Assembly: GCF_014174495.1 (NCBI RefSeq)
Contig: NZ_JACJHR010000007.1
Location: 62,001-126,000, forward strand
Reading direction: 5' to 3'
From: Amycolatopsis echigonensis
GTDB taxonomy: Bacteria; Actinomycetota; Actinomycetes; Mycobacteriales; Pseudonocardiaceae
DNA length: 64,000 nucleotides
Translations under genes and position numbers: made by a program
The notes under the pieces: generated by a model
What the model saw: the letters and a program-made list of their open reading frames with translations, nothing else
Database searches by the model: none
What the model was told of the DNA's origin: nothing
Shown: positions 44,273 through 53,090 of the stretch, piece by piece
How the letters are laid out: every line of letters begins with the position of its first letter
Numbering within the stretch: the stretch's first letter is position 1

Positions 44273-44308
44273 GCCACAGCGGTACCAGGAATTCGCTACC
44301 GTCGGAGC

Positions 44309-45130
44309 ATGACCTCTGCCGCGGAGAATTACCTGCGCGAGTACCACGATCGCAAACCGGACGCGATGTCCGTGCTGATCGAGTCCGGCCGGGTGACCGG
44401 GGACGGCCGGACGAGTTACGAGGTCCTGGCCGACCGGGTCGCGCCCGCGCACCGGGTGCTCGACCTCGGGTGTGGCGACGGTGCGCTGCTGGCCGTTTTC
44501 GCCCGGCGCGGGGCGGAAAAGCTCGCTGGCGTCGACCTGTCCGCGGGACAGCTGGCCCTTGCCCGGCAACGGCCCGAACTGGCCGGTGCGGACCTTCGTC
44601 ACGGGCGGGCGCAGGAGCTGCCGTTCGAGGACGGCAGTTACGACGCGGTCGTGTCGCACATGGCGTTCATGCTCATGGACAACCCCGAGGAAGTCGCTGC
44701 CGAGATCGCGAGGGTGCTGGTTCCGCACGGGATCTTCGCGGTGGTCGTCGGCGGTCCCGAATCGACCGGCGCGACTCCGGTGTTCCTGGAATTGGCCCGG
44801 CCGCTGTTCCGGGAGGTGCCGGAGGAACGACGGGCCACCTACACCGCCGAACGGCGCACGTCTCATCGCGAGGGGATTGACGAGGTGCTCGCTCCGGCCG
44901 GGTTCGCGCCGGTTTCCTGGGAGTCGTACGAGATCGACCTGACCGCCGCGCCGGACAAGGTGTGGACGTTGTGCTGTGAATCGTATTACTCGACCGACAC
45001 CCTCGACGACGCTCAGCTGGCCCGGCTGCGCGCGGCCTTTCTCGCCGAAACCGAGCACCTGCGGACCGCGGACGGGCGGCTCCCGGCGGGATTGTGCGTC
45101 AACCTGGCCAAAACCGAGCTGCTGAAGTGA
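44309..45130 (+). CDS. SAM-dependent methyltransferase, first tandem copy
   Basis: A 273-residue Methyltransf_11-type enzyme. VLDLGCGDGALLAVFARRG and GVDLSAGQLALARQRP bind SAM, and GRAQELPFEDGSYDAVVSHM is shared with the next gene. GGAG precedes ATG 44309. Similarity to the downstream gene continues into the 5' flank (GCTACCGTC before both starts), showing a local duplication. Substrate unknown. Confidence 0.9.
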   Translation: MTSAAENYLREYHDRKPDAMSVLIESGRVTGDGRTSYEVLADRVAPAHRVLDLGCGDGALLAVFARRGAEKLAGVDLSAGQLALARQRPELAGADLRHGRAQELPFEDGSYDAVVSHMAFMLMDNPEEVAAEIARVLVPHGIFAVVVGGPESTGATPVFLELARPLFREVPEERRATYTAERRTSHREGIDEVLAPAGFAPVSWESYEIDLTAAPDKVWTLCCESYYSTDTLDDAQLARLRAAFLAETEHLRTADGRLPAGLCVNLAKTELLK

Positions 45131-45153
45131 CCGTTCGCGCTACCGTCACGGAC

Positions 45154-45963
45154 ATGATGACGCCCGCCGAAGAGTTCCTGCGCGATTTTCACGACCGGAA
45201 CCCGGCAGCTGCGTCCGAACTGGCCGAGCGGGGCCGGGTCGACGGACGCTCGGTGTACGAGGCGTTCGCCGACCACGTCGGCCAGCCGCGCAGCGTGCTC
45301 GACCTCGGCTGCGGGGACGGCGCGCTGCTGGCGGTGCTCGCCGCTCGCGGTACCGAAAAGCTCGCCGGCATCGACCTTTCCGCCAAACAGCTGGACCTCG
45401 CGCGTGGCCGGGCCGGGCTCGCCGACGCGGACCTGCGGCCGGGTCGCGCGCAGGAGCTGCCGTTCGAGGACGACAGCTTCGACACGGTCGTGTCGCACAT
45501 GGCGCTGATGCTCATGTCCGACGTCGAGAAGGTGATCTCCGAAACCGCCCGTGTGCTGCGGCCCGGCGGCGCCTTCGTGATCGGCGTGGGCGGCGGCGGG
45601 ACCGACGCGCTCGAGGTGTTCCTGAAGGTCGCCCGGCCGCTCTTCGCGGTGGTCGCCGAGGACCGCCAGGTGCCGACCTCCGGCGATCCGCGCAGCCGCA
45701 CCCGCGAAGGCCTGGACGCGCTGCTCGGCCCGGCCGGATTCGCGCCGGTCGGATGGCACCAGCTGCTGGTGGACCTGTCCGGCACGCCGGATTCGGTCTG
45801 GCAGACGTGCCACGACACCTACTACCAGGTCGACGCCCTGGACGAGACGCAGCTGATGGGGCTGCGGACCGCGTTCAAGGTGGCGTCCCGGTCGCTGGTG
45901 GCCCCGGACGGCAGGCTGCCGGCCGGGGCGCGCATCAACGTGGCGACGACACGGCTGACCTGA
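45154..45963 (+). CDS. SAM-dependent methyltransferase, second tandem copy
   Basis: A 269-residue paralogue of the preceding gene (EEFLRDFHDRNP versus ENYLREYHDRKP; both VLDLGCGDGALLAV). ATG 45154 corresponds to the start of copy 1 by flank similarity; an in-frame GTG at 45127 overlapping the copy 1 stop (GTGA) is an alternative and would couple translation. The last 29 bp overlap the convergent monooxygenase gene. Divergence between copies is greatest in the C-terminal third, suggesting different substrates. Confidence 0.88.
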   Translation: MMTPAEEFLRDFHDRNPAAASELAERGRVDGRSVYEAFADHVGQPRSVLDLGCGDGALLAVLAARGTEKLAGIDLSAKQLDLARGRAGLADADLRPGRAQELPFEDDSFDTVVSHMALMLMSDVEKVISETARVLRPGGAFVIGVGGGGTDALEVFLKVARPLFAVVAEDRQVPTSGDPRSRTREGLDALLGPAGFAPVGWHQLLVDLSGTPDSVWQTCHDTYYQVDALDETQLMGLRTAFKVASRSLVAPDGRLPAGARINVATTRLT

Positions 45964-47470
45964 CCGGTGCGCCGAACCACTGTGTGAGTGCGGCTTGGAG
46001 CTCCTCGCCATCTGGTTCGGCGTCGGTGGAGGACCAGGCGACGTAACCGTCCGGGCGGATGAGCAGCGCGGTGGGTGCGTCGCCAGTTGCCTCGGTGGAC
46101 ACGGTGGTCACGCGGTCGTGCCACGGTGCGGCCACGTCGGCGAGCACGGCGCCAGGCGTCAGGTCCAGCAACACCGGGCGCGCGGCTTGGTACGCGGCGG
46201 TGAGCGGGCCTGGGTCGGCCAGCGGCAGGTCGGGAGCCCAGCGGCCGCTGTCCGGGTCGGTTCCGTAGTGGATGTCCGCGCCGGACATCAGGTCGGCGAC
46301 GTGCTGCCGCACCTCCGGATAGGCCAGCAGCTGGCCGAAGAATTCGCGCAGCGCGGTGACTTCCGGCCCGGGTGCGACGAGCGCGCTTTGCGCCTGCGTG
46401 TGCATCACGACGCGCTCGCTCACCGGGCGGCGCTCTGCCTCATAGCTGTCGAGCAGGCCCGGCGGAGCCCAGCCCCGCACCTCCGCGGCGAGCTTCCACG
46501 CGAGGTTCGCGGCGTCCTGCAGACCGAGATTGAGCCCGGGGCCGCCGATCGCGGAATGCACGTGGGCCGCGTCGCCGACCAGCAGCACCCGGTCCCGCCG
46601 GTACGTCTCGGCGATCCGGGTGTTGCCGCCGGACAGCCTGCGCAGCAGGAACGGGCCGAGGCCGGACGGCGGTTCGAGAGGCAGGTCGACCCCCAGCACC
46701 CGCCGCACGCTCGCCCGCAATTCCTCCAAGGTCAGCGGATCGTCGTCGGCGAAATCGGCGGCACCGCTGTGTTCGGAGACCGACAGCGTCGGGTTCGCCG
46801 GGTCGAACGGCGCGAACACGAACACCCCGGTTTCGGTCCGATGGTGCTGGAACGGCGAGAGAACGCCGGTCTCCAGCTTCAGCCCGCCGGTCACGGGATC
46901 GACGAAGGACTGCGGGAGCCGCACATTCGCGCTGCGGGACACCGTTTCGTCCCATGTGACGCCAGGAAAGTCGATCCCGGCGAGCTTGCGCACAGTGCTG
47001 CGTCCGCCGTCCGCGCCGACCAGGTAGTCGGCGGCGATCTCGTAGGGTCCGTCCGGTCCCTGCACCTGCACGGTGACCGAGTTCTCGTCCTGGGCGAAAC
47101 CGGTGATTTCGTGGCCTCGGCGGAGCTCGGCCCCGAGCGCGGTGGCGTGCTCGGCGAGGATCTGCTCCATTTCGTGCTGGGGCCGCGGCAGCACATACAT
47201 CGGATTTCTGGGCAGGTCGGCGAATTCGACCGGGAAAGCGGCGAAGACGAACCGCGGTGCCGGCGTGGGTTCGGGGACGCCGGCGAGCTTCCCGAACAAC
47301 CCGCGACGGTGCAGCAACGGCACGACCTGGCCGACGAGACCGTTGGCACGGCGCACCCCGTCAGGTTCGGCGAGCCGCTCCAAGACGACGGGGCGGACTC
47401 CGGCGAGGCAGAGTTCGGCGGCGAGCATCAGGCCGTTCGGCCCGGCACCCGCGATGACGATGGAGGACAT
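45935..47470 (-). CDS. FAD-dependent aromatic-ring monooxygenase (class A)
   Basis: A 511-residue flavoprotein hydroxylase with an extra C-terminal thioredoxin-like domain, as in PgaE/MhpA-type enzymes. SIVIAGAGPNGLMLAAELCLAG binds FAD, YLVGADGGRSTVRKLAGI is the DG motif, VLLVGDAAHVHSAIGGPGLNLGLQDAANLAWKLA the GD motif. Ring hydroxylation of an aromatic, polyketide or antibiotic is expected. It lies 18 bp after the TetR gene on the same strand, so both are under the palindromic operator upstream of tetR. Confidence 0.92.
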   Translation of the reverse strand: MSSIVIAGAGPNGLMLAAELCLAGVRPVVLERLAEPDGVRRANGLVGQVVPLLHRRGLFGKLAGVPEPTPAPRFVFAAFPVEFADLPRNPMYVLPRPQHEMEQILAEHATALGAELRRGHEITGFAQDENSVTVQVQGPDGPYEIAADYLVGADGGRSTVRKLAGIDFPGVTWDETVSRSANVRLPQSFVDPVTGGLKLETGVLSPFQHHRTETGVFVFAPFDPANPTLSVSEHSGAADFADDDPLTLEELRASVRRVLGVDLPLEPPSGLGPFLLRRLSGGNTRIAETYRRDRVLLVGDAAHVHSAIGGPGLNLGLQDAANLAWKLAAEVRGWAPPGLLDSYEAERRPVSERVVMHTQAQSALVAPGPEVTALREFFGQLLAYPEVRQHVADLMSGADIHYGTDPDSGRWAPDLPLADPGPLTAAYQAARPVLLDLTPGAVLADVAAPWHDRVTTVSTEATGDAPTALLIRPDGYVAWSSTDAEPDGEELQAALTQWFGAPVRSAVSSPR

Positions 47471-47488
47471 GGAGATCTCCTTGCGGGA

Positions 47489-48097
47489 TCAGGGAAGCAC
47501 CTCGGCGAGGGTGTCGAACGCCCGGTGCACGATGTCGGTCAGATCCGCGGGCGGGTCGGCGCGCACCCATTCCTGGATGACTGCGCGGAGCACGCCGCCC
47601 GCGGTGGTGGCGGTGAGCTGGACGCGGAGGTCGTGGACGTCCGCGCCGAGGCGTTCCGCGATCGCTTCGGCCAGTGCTTCTTCGGCCGCGGCATTGGCTT
47701 TGAGGAATTCGCCCGCCAGCGCGGGTTCGGCGATCATGACCTGGACCCCGGCCGTCCATTGGGCGTCCGTCGTTTCGCCCGAAGAACTGCCTCGGTCGGC
47801 GTTGAGCTGCGCGAGCGACGCTTCGCGCAGCGCGGTCCACAGCGGTTCCGTCGCTGGGCGCGCGCGGAGGTGATCAGCGATCCCGCGAGCCCGGTCCTGG
47901 TGCCGCGCGACGATCGCTTCGGCTTTGCTGGAGAAGTAGTTGTTGACGGTGCGTGGCGAAACTCCCGCCTCGCGGGCGATGTCCTCGATGGTCACGTTCG
48001 ACAGACCGCGCTCGACTGTGAGCCGGATTGCCGCCCAGGAGATGTCGACCCGGGTCTCTTGGCGGCGGCGGTCTCGCAGGTTCGGTCGCTCGGTCAT
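47489..48097 (-). CDS. TetR family transcriptional regulator
   Basis: A 202-residue TetR repressor: DISWAAIRLTVERGLSNVTI, IAREAGVSPRTVNNYFSSKAEAI forms the HTH; the C-terminal half is the ligand domain. The ATG at 48097 lies about where transcription should start from the -10 at 48110-48105, so the mRNA is probably leaderless. It is first in an operon with the flavin monooxygenase, and the operator is a long palindrome directly upstream. Confidence 0.93.
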   Translation of the reverse strand: MTERPNLRDRRRQETRVDISWAAIRLTVERGLSNVTIEDIAREAGVSPRTVNNYFSSKAEAIVARHQDRARGIADHLRARPATEPLWTALREASLAQLNADRGSSSGETTDAQWTAGVQVMIAEPALAGEFLKANAAAEEALAEAIAERLGADVHDLRVQLTATTAGGVLRAVIQEWVRADPPADLTDIVHRAFDTLAEVLP

Positions 48098-48104
48098 GAG
48101 ACCT

Positions 48105-48152
48105 ACCCTAGCGCGGTTCTTGCGTAACACGCAAACTTTGCGTGTTACGCAA
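48105..48152 (-). promoter_or_regulatory. 33-bp palindromic double operator and promoter of tetR-monooxygenase operon
   Basis: 48120-48152 is a perfect 33-bp palindrome (16-bp arms, one central base). Each half is itself symmetric: TTGCGTAACACGCAA (48120-48134) and TTGCGTGTTACGCAA (48138-48152), consensus TTGCGT-N3-ACGCAA, centres 18 bp apart. On the minus strand TTGCGT (48134-48129) serves as -35 and TAGGGT (48110-48105) as -10, with an 18-bp spacer. Two TetR dimers on neighbouring sites, as for QacR-like binding, are expected. Confidence 0.88.
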
Positions 48153-48166
48153 ATTTGAGGACAAGA

Positions 48167-48198
48167 AGAAGCCCGGGGCACGGATGCCCCGGGCTTCT
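48167..48198 (-). terminator. Terminator of the csbD-like gene
   Basis: AGAAGCCCGGGGCA (48167-48180) and its exact complement (48185-48198) form a 14-bp stem with a CGGA loop, 17 bp after the stop of the small minus-strand gene. Confidence 0.85.
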
Positions 48199-48214
48199 CT
48201 GCTCCCGCGTGCGG

Positions 48215-48391
48215 TCAGTCCTTAGAGCTCTTGAAGGCGTCCTTCACCTTCTCGGCAGCCTGCTTGAGGTTGCCCTTGCCCTGCTCCGCCTTGCCTTCGG
48301 CCTGCCACTGCTCGTTGTCCGTGGCGTTCCCGACGGCTTCCTTGGCGCGGCCCTTAAGTTCTTCAGCCTTGTTTTCGGCCTTGTCGTTCAC
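48215..48391 (-). CDS. CsbD-like small stress protein
   Basis: A 58-residue highly charged, hydrophilic protein starting at GTG 48391: VNDKAENKAEELKGRAKEAV, then GNATDNEQWQAEGKAEQGKG and a Lys/Ala-rich end. This matches the CsbD family (general-stress proteins of unknown function, helical repeat of K-x-x-E-x-x-G). GGGAGGA precedes the start by 8 nt and a strong terminator follows the stop. In actinomycetes such genes are often under an alternative sigma factor; no such promoter is clear here. Confidence 0.9.
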   Translation of the reverse strand: MNDKAENKAEELKGRAKEAVGNATDNEQWQAEGKAEQGKGNLKQAAEKVKDAFKSSKD

Positions 48392-48621
48392 GATGGGTGT
48401 CCTCCCTTCTCGTGCCTCGCGCTTCGGCTACCCGCTCTGCCGGGCGCCAAACTCTCCAAAACGCAAAATCGGCGCCACGCTCAGTGAGCGGCAGCACCTG
48501 CGGGCACGGAAGAGTGACGGCCTCCGCACCTGCCGCGGACCGGCGCGCACGGCGACGGCGAGGCGGCGGATTTCCCTTTACTGTGGCCGTGTTCCGTCCA
48601 GTTCCGAAGGAGTTCCCCGCC

Positions 48622-48831
48622 ATGCGTCTGTCCACTCGCAACCAGCTCACCGGCACCGTGTCCGCGATCCAGCCCGGTGCGGTCATGACCGTGGTCACCG
48701 TTCAGCTCGACGGCGGGCAGTCCGTCGTCGCCTCGATCACCAAAGACGCCGCCGAGGAGCTCGAACTCGAGGTGGGCAAGCCGGTGACCGCGCTGGTGAA
48801 GTCGACGGAGGTCATGCTCGGCGTCGAGTAA
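48622..48831 (+). CDS. Molybdopterin-binding (TOBE/Mop) small protein
   Basis: A 69-residue Mop domain protein: MRLSTRNQLTGTVSAIQPGAVMTVVTVQL, SVVASITKDAAEELELEVGKPVTALVKSTEVMLGV. Stand-alone Mops (molbindins) bind molybdate as higher oligomers for storage or buffering. AAGGAG lies 10 nt before the ATG at 48622. No molybdate transporter is nearby. It converges on the MocR gene with a 5-bp gap. Confidence 0.93.
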   Translation: MRLSTRNQLTGTVSAIQPGAVMTVVTVQLDGGQSVVASITKDAAEELELEVGKPVTALVKSTEVMLGVE

Positions 48832-48836
48832 GGCGA

Positions 48837-50234
48837 TCAAGGCAGCACCCGGCACAGCGCCGCCAGCGCGCCCGACCACGCGCTCGCCGACGGGGTGCTG
48901 AAGCCGATCACCAGCGCGTCGCGGTCCGCGGTCGCTTCGGGATGCCGGAACGCGCCGAGGCCGTGCATGGCCAGCCCCTGCCACGCGGACCCTTGCACCA
49001 CCGCGTCTTCCTCGCCGGCGGGGACGTCCACCAGCACCTGCAGGCCGGCGGACAAACCGGTCACCCGCGTGTTCGGAGCGTGCTCGGCCAGTGCCGCGAC
49101 GAGCTGGTCGCGCCGGCGGCGGTAGTGCAGCCGCATCGCCCGGATGTGCCGGTCGTAACTGCCCGAAGTGATGAACTCGGCCATGGTGAGCTGGTCGAGC
49201 ACGCCGGAGAACGGGTCGCGTTCGCCCTTGGCCTCGGCGGCGGCCCTGGCGATCCGCGGCGGCAGCGCCATCCAGCCCAGCCGCAGGCCCGGCGCGAGCG
49301 CTTTGCTTGTGGTGCCAAGGTAAATCACGTGCTCCGGGTCGAGGCCCTGCATCGCGCCGACCGGGCTGCGGTCGTAGCGGAACTCGCCGTCGTAGTCGTC
49401 CTCCAGGACCAGGCCGCCGGTCCGGCGCGCCCAGTCCACCACGGCGGCGCGGCGGTCCGGATGGAGTGCGACGCCGGTGGGGAACTGGTGCGACGGCGTC
49501 AGCAAGACAGCACCGACGTCCGGCAGCTCGTCGAGGCGCTCGACCATCGCGCCGTCGGCGTCGACCGGCAACTGCGGGGTCTCGAGGCCAACCTTGGCGA
49601 GATGCGCGCGATGTACTTGCAGGCCGTACGACTCGACGGCGACCGCTCGCGCCTCACGCTGCTTCAGTACTTCGGCGAGCACGATGAGACTGTGCGACGT
49701 ACCGGTGGACAGCATGATCTGGTCCGGGTGTGCGCGTACGCCGCGAGTACGGGCGAGATACGCGGCTACAGCTTCGCGTAGCTCTGGACGGCCGTACGGG
49801 CCGCCGTAGCCGAACGCGTCGTCGGGCGCGTCGCTCAGGGCACGGCGAGCGGCTTTGAGCCAGTCTGCGCGGGGGAACGCGGAGAGATCGGGGTGGCCGG
49901 GGCGTAGGTCGTGCACGATTCGATGTCGCGACGCTGGCTTCGGCACAGCCGGTGCGGGCGCGATTTCGGCGCGCGGGGCAACCCGGGTTGCGGCGCCTTG
50001 CCGCGCGGTGAGCCAGCCTTCGGCGACGAGTTCCGCATACGCTTGCGCCACGGTGTTCCGGGCGATGCCGAGATCCGCGCCGAGTGTGCGGCTGGACGGC
50101 AGTTTCGCGCCCGGGGTGAGCCGCCCGGTGCGGATGGCGTCGCGCAGGGCCTCCATCAAGCCGTCGCGCAGGCGAGGCCCGCGCAGGTCGAGGTGGAGGT
50201 CTTCACTCAGCGAACTGGCCCACTCGGCGCGCAC
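48837..50234 (-). CDS. MocR/PdxR family regulator (GntR HTH plus aminotransferase fold)
   Basis: A 465-residue MocR protein. Residues about 10-80 are a GntR winged helix (LRDAIRTGRLTPGAKLPSSRTLGADLGIARNTVAQAYAEL). The rest is a fold-type I aminotransferase domain with VLEDDYDGEFRYDRSP and LGTTSKALAPGLRLGW (PLP lysine in TSKALAP). Such proteins sense PLP or an amino-acid aldimine. GTG 50234 is used; longer frames upstream run into the divergent promoter. The divergent AhpD-like gene is the probable target. Confidence 0.92.
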   Translation of the reverse strand: MRAEWASSLSEDLHLDLRGPRLRDGLMEALRDAIRTGRLTPGAKLPSSRTLGADLGIARNTVAQAYAELVAEGWLTARQGAATRVAPRAEIAPAPAVPKPASRHRIVHDLRPGHPDLSAFPRADWLKAARRALSDAPDDAFGYGGPYGRPELREAVAAYLARTRGVRAHPDQIMLSTGTSHSLIVLAEVLKQREARAVAVESYGLQVHRAHLAKVGLETPQLPVDADGAMVERLDELPDVGAVLLTPSHQFPTGVALHPDRRAAVVDWARRTGGLVLEDDYDGEFRYDRSPVGAMQGLDPEHVIYLGTTSKALAPGLRLGWMALPPRIARAAAEAKGERDPFSGVLDQLTMAEFITSGSYDRHIRAMRLHYRRRRDQLVAALAEHAPNTRVTGLSAGLQVLVDVPAGEEDAVVQGSAWQGLAMHGLGAFRHPEATADRDALVIGFSTPSASAWSGALAALCRVLP

Positions 50235-50280
50235 GGAAATGGACCATAACAGAGTGCCAATCGCTCGTAGGGTCGAAACT

Positions 50281-50766
50281 ATGACCACGACAGAACGACT
50301 TCCGGTGCAACCGCCTCGGCTCACGATGGCGGAGCTGGCACCCGAGGCATACAAGGCGATGATCCGTCTCGACGCCGCGACCCGCCACGGCCTCGACCCG
50401 GCTTTGCGGCAGCTGGTGCTGATCCGGGCGTCGCAGATCAACCACTGTGCCTTCTGCATCGACATGCATTCGAAGGACGCGTTGGCCGCCGGCGAAACGA
50501 CCGAACGCGTCATTCAGCTCTCGGCGTGGCACGAGTCGAAGCACTTCTATACGGCGAAGGAGGTCGCCGCGCTGGAGCTGACCGAGGCGGTCACCGTGCT
50601 CACCGACGGCTTCGTGCCCGACGACGTCTTCGCTCGCGCCGCCGAGCACTTCGAGGAGGCCGAACTGGCTCAGTTGATCGCCACGATCACGGTGATCAAC
50701 GCGTGGAACCGGTTCGCGGTGACGACGCGGATGGTGCCCGGCGAGTACGTTCCGGGCAAGCACTGA
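50281..50766 (+). CDS. Carboxymuconolactone decarboxylase/AhpD-like protein
   Basis: A 161-residue helical protein of the CMD family. The redox pair C-A-F-C sits in INHCAFCIDMHSKDA, the alkylhydroperoxidase-like signature, followed by ERVIQLSAWHESKHFYTAKEVAAL. It is probably a peroxidase-type or thiol-redox enzyme rather than a true decarboxylase. It is divergent from MocR by 46 bp; MocR-CMD pairs recur in actinomycetes. Confidence 0.9.
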   Translation: MTTTERLPVQPPRLTMAELAPEAYKAMIRLDAATRHGLDPALRQLVLIRASQINHCAFCIDMHSKDALAAGETTERVIQLSAWHESKHFYTAKEVAALELTEAVTVLTDGFVPDDVFARAAEHFEEAELAQLIATITVINAWNRFAVTTRMVPGEYVPGKH

Positions 50767-50841
50767 GCGGTCTGAACCGCTAGGTGAGCAGAGTCGCGGG
50801 CGAAAACGGTCAGGCTGGCGGAGCTGCCAGCCCGACCGTCC

Positions 50842-52074
50842 TCACAGCGTGCGCAGCAACCGCACGGGGTTTTCGATGCAGTCGGCGACGAAGCGGAGGA
50901 ATCCGCCCGCGGTGCCCCCGTCGCACACGCGATGGTCGAACGCGAGCGTCAACTCGGTGATCTTGCGGGCGGTGACCTGACCGTCCACGATCCACGGCCG
51001 GTCGATGATCCGGCCGACGCCGAGGATCGCCACCTCCGGATAGTTGATGATGGCGGCCGAACCGTCCACTCCGAACACGCCGTAGTTGTTCACGGTGAAC
51101 GTGCCGCCGGTGAGGTCGGCCGGAGCGAGGCGTCCGGCGCGGGCCTGTTCGGTGCGGTCGGCGAGCGCGGCGGAGAGGTCTTCCAGGGTGTGCTGATGTG
51201 CGTCCTGGACCACCGGGACGACGAGGCCGCGGTCGGTCTGCGCGGCGAAGCCGAGATGCACGGCGGACGGGATGACGATCTCGTCGCCTTCCAGATGCGC
51301 GTTCAACTCGGGGAACCGGCGCAGGCCCGCGACGGCGAACCGGGCGATGAGTGCGAGCAGGCTGATCTTCGGGGCGTGCGGATCGCTGTTGAGCGCGGTG
51401 CGCAGGCGCAGCAGTTCGGTCGCGTCGACGTCCACCCAGACGGTCGCCTCAGGGATCTCGCGGCGGGAGCGGGCGAGTTTGTCGGCGACGGTTTTGCGCA
51501 GGCCGCGCAAGGGGATTCGCTGCTCGTCTGCTGCTGCCGCGGGGGTTTCGGTGGCGGCGATCGCGCGTTCTACGTCCGCGCGGCTCACGATGCCGTCGGT
51601 GCCGGTTCCGGTCAGTGCCTGAAGGTCCACTCCGGACTCACGAGCAAGTCGGCGGACTAGCGGAGACACCACGCGGACTCGGTCCGAAGTGGACTTTGGT
51701 GCTGGGGCCGGTGCTGTCGCCGGTGCTTTGCTGCCGCGCGGCCGCCTCGCGCGCCGGGTGCGGGTTTGGCTGGTGCCATAGCCGATCAGGACGTTTCCGC
51801 TGCCCTCCGGCGTCACGACGCCGGGTTCGGTGAAGTCCGCGGCACTGTCCACAGTGATCAACGGACTGCCGACGGTCAGCACTTCGCCCGGTGCTCCGTG
51901 CAGCGTCGCGACCCGGCCCGCGAACGGCACCGGAACCTCGACGCTCGCCTTCGCGGTTTCGACTTCCACGACGGTCTGGTCCACGGTGACGGTGTCGCCG
52001 ACCGCGACGTGCCACGCGACGATTTCCGCCTCGGTCAGGCCTTCGCCGAGGTCGGGCAGTTTGAAGACGGCCAT
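50842..52074 (-). CDS. bkdC: Dihydrolipoyl acyltransferase E2 of branched-chain 2-oxoacid dehydrogenase
   Basis: A 410-residue E2: lipoyl domain (1-75) with Lys42 in VEVETAKASVEVPVP, an Ala/Pro linker, the peripheral subunit-binding domain (about 130-165, VSPLVRRLARESGVDLQALTGTG), and the catalytic domain ending with the His/Asp motif LAFDHRVCDGG. It transfers branched acyl groups to CoA, feeding branched fatty acid and polyketide starters. Start overlaps the E1 beta stop by one base (TGATG). No E3 gene follows, so E3 comes from elsewhere. Confidence 0.95.
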   Translation of the reverse strand: MAVFKLPDLGEGLTEAEIVAWHVAVGDTVTVDQTVVEVETAKASVEVPVPFAGRVATLHGAPGEVLTVGSPLITVDSAADFTEPGVVTPEGSGNVLIGYGTSQTRTRRARRPRGSKAPATAPAPAPKSTSDRVRVVSPLVRRLARESGVDLQALTGTGTDGIVSRADVERAIAATETPAAAADEQRIPLRGLRKTVADKLARSRREIPEATVWVDVDATELLRLRTALNSDPHAPKISLLALIARFAVAGLRRFPELNAHLEGDEIVIPSAVHLGFAAQTDRGLVVPVVQDAHQHTLEDLSAALADRTEQARAGRLAPADLTGGTFTVNNYGVFGVDGSAAIINYPEVAILGVGRIIDRPWIVDGQVTARKITELTLAFDHRVCDGGTAGGFLRFVADCIENPVRLLRTL

Positions 52075-53090
52075 CACTTCTCCCCGTCGAGCGGTGCCGC
52101 GTCGTCCCACTGGAGTCGTTCGACGGCGTCCAGGATCCGGTCGACGCCCGGCAGGTGGTGCTGTTCCAGATTCGGTGCGGGATAAGGAATGTCGAACCCC
52201 GCGACGCGCAATACCGGTGCTTCCAGGTAATGGAAACAGTGCTCGGACAGTTGCGCGGCGACCTCGGCGCCGTAGCCGCAGAATCGGCTCGCCTCGTGCA
52301 CTACGACCGCGCGACCGGTGCGTCGCACGGACGCGGCGACCGTTTCCAGGTCGAATGGCGCGAGGTTCCGCAGATCGATCACCTCGGCGTGGTAGCCCTC
52401 TTCGGCGGCGGCTTCAGCAGCTTCGAGCGTCGTGCCGAGAGCGCCGCCGTAGGAAATGAGGGTGACGTCGCTGCCTTCGCGGCGGATCACCGCTTTGTCG
52501 AGACCGGGAGAACGGCGTTGCGGGTCAACGGTTCCCTTTTCCCAATATCGGCGCTTGGGCTCGAGGAAAATGACCGGGTCCGGGCTGTCGATCGCTTCGC
52601 GCAGCAGCGTGTAGGCGTCCTCCGGCGTGGCCGGGGTGACGACGCGCAGGCCGGCCGTGTGCGTGTAGTAGACCTCGGACGAGTCGCAGTGGTGCTCGAC
52701 GCCTCCGATGCCGCCGCCGTAGGGCACCCGGATCACTACGGGCAGTTCGACCTGGCCCTTCGTGCGGTTGCGGAGTTTGGCGAGGTGGCTGGTGATCTGC
52801 TCGAACGCGGGGTAGGCGAACGCGTCGAACTGCATCTCGATCACCGGGCGCAGGCCGTTCATCGCCATCCCGATCGCCGTGCCGACGATGCCCGATTCGG
52901 CGAGCGGCGAGTCGAAGACCCGTGCGTCGCCGAAGCGTGCGGCGAGTCCGTCGGTGACACGGAAGACGCCGCCGAGCGTGCCGACGTCCTCGCCGAAGAC
53001 CAGCACGCGCTCGTCCTCGGCGAGCGCGTCGGCGAGGGCGCGGTTGAGCGCTCCGGCGAGGGACAGCGTCGTGTCGAGCGTGGCGGTCAT
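52074..53090 (-). CDS. bkdB: Branched-chain 2-oxoacid dehydrogenase E1 beta subunit
   Basis: A 338-residue E1 beta subunit: LVFGEDVGTLGGVFRVTDGL, FDSPLAESGIVGTAIGMA, MQFDAFAYPAFEQI, and GGIGGVEHHCDSSEVYY correspond to the ThDP-binding and interface segments. It forms the alpha2-beta2 heterotetramer with the upstream-encoded alpha subunit, overlapping it by 4 bp (ATGA). Confidence 0.95.
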   Translation of the reverse strand: MTATLDTTLSLAGALNRALADALAEDERVLVFGEDVGTLGGVFRVTDGLAARFGDARVFDSPLAESGIVGTAIGMAMNGLRPVIEMQFDAFAYPAFEQITSHLAKLRNRTKGQVELPVVIRVPYGGGIGGVEHHCDSSEVYYTHTAGLRVVTPATPEDAYTLLREAIDSPDPVIFLEPKRRYWEKGTVDPQRRSPGLDKAVIRREGSDVTLISYGGALGTTLEAAEAAAEEGYHAEVIDLRNLAPFDLETVAASVRRTGRAVVVHEASRFCGYGAEVAAQLSEHCFHYLEAPVLRVAGFDIPYPAPNLEQHHLPGVDRILDAVERLQWDDAAPLDGEK

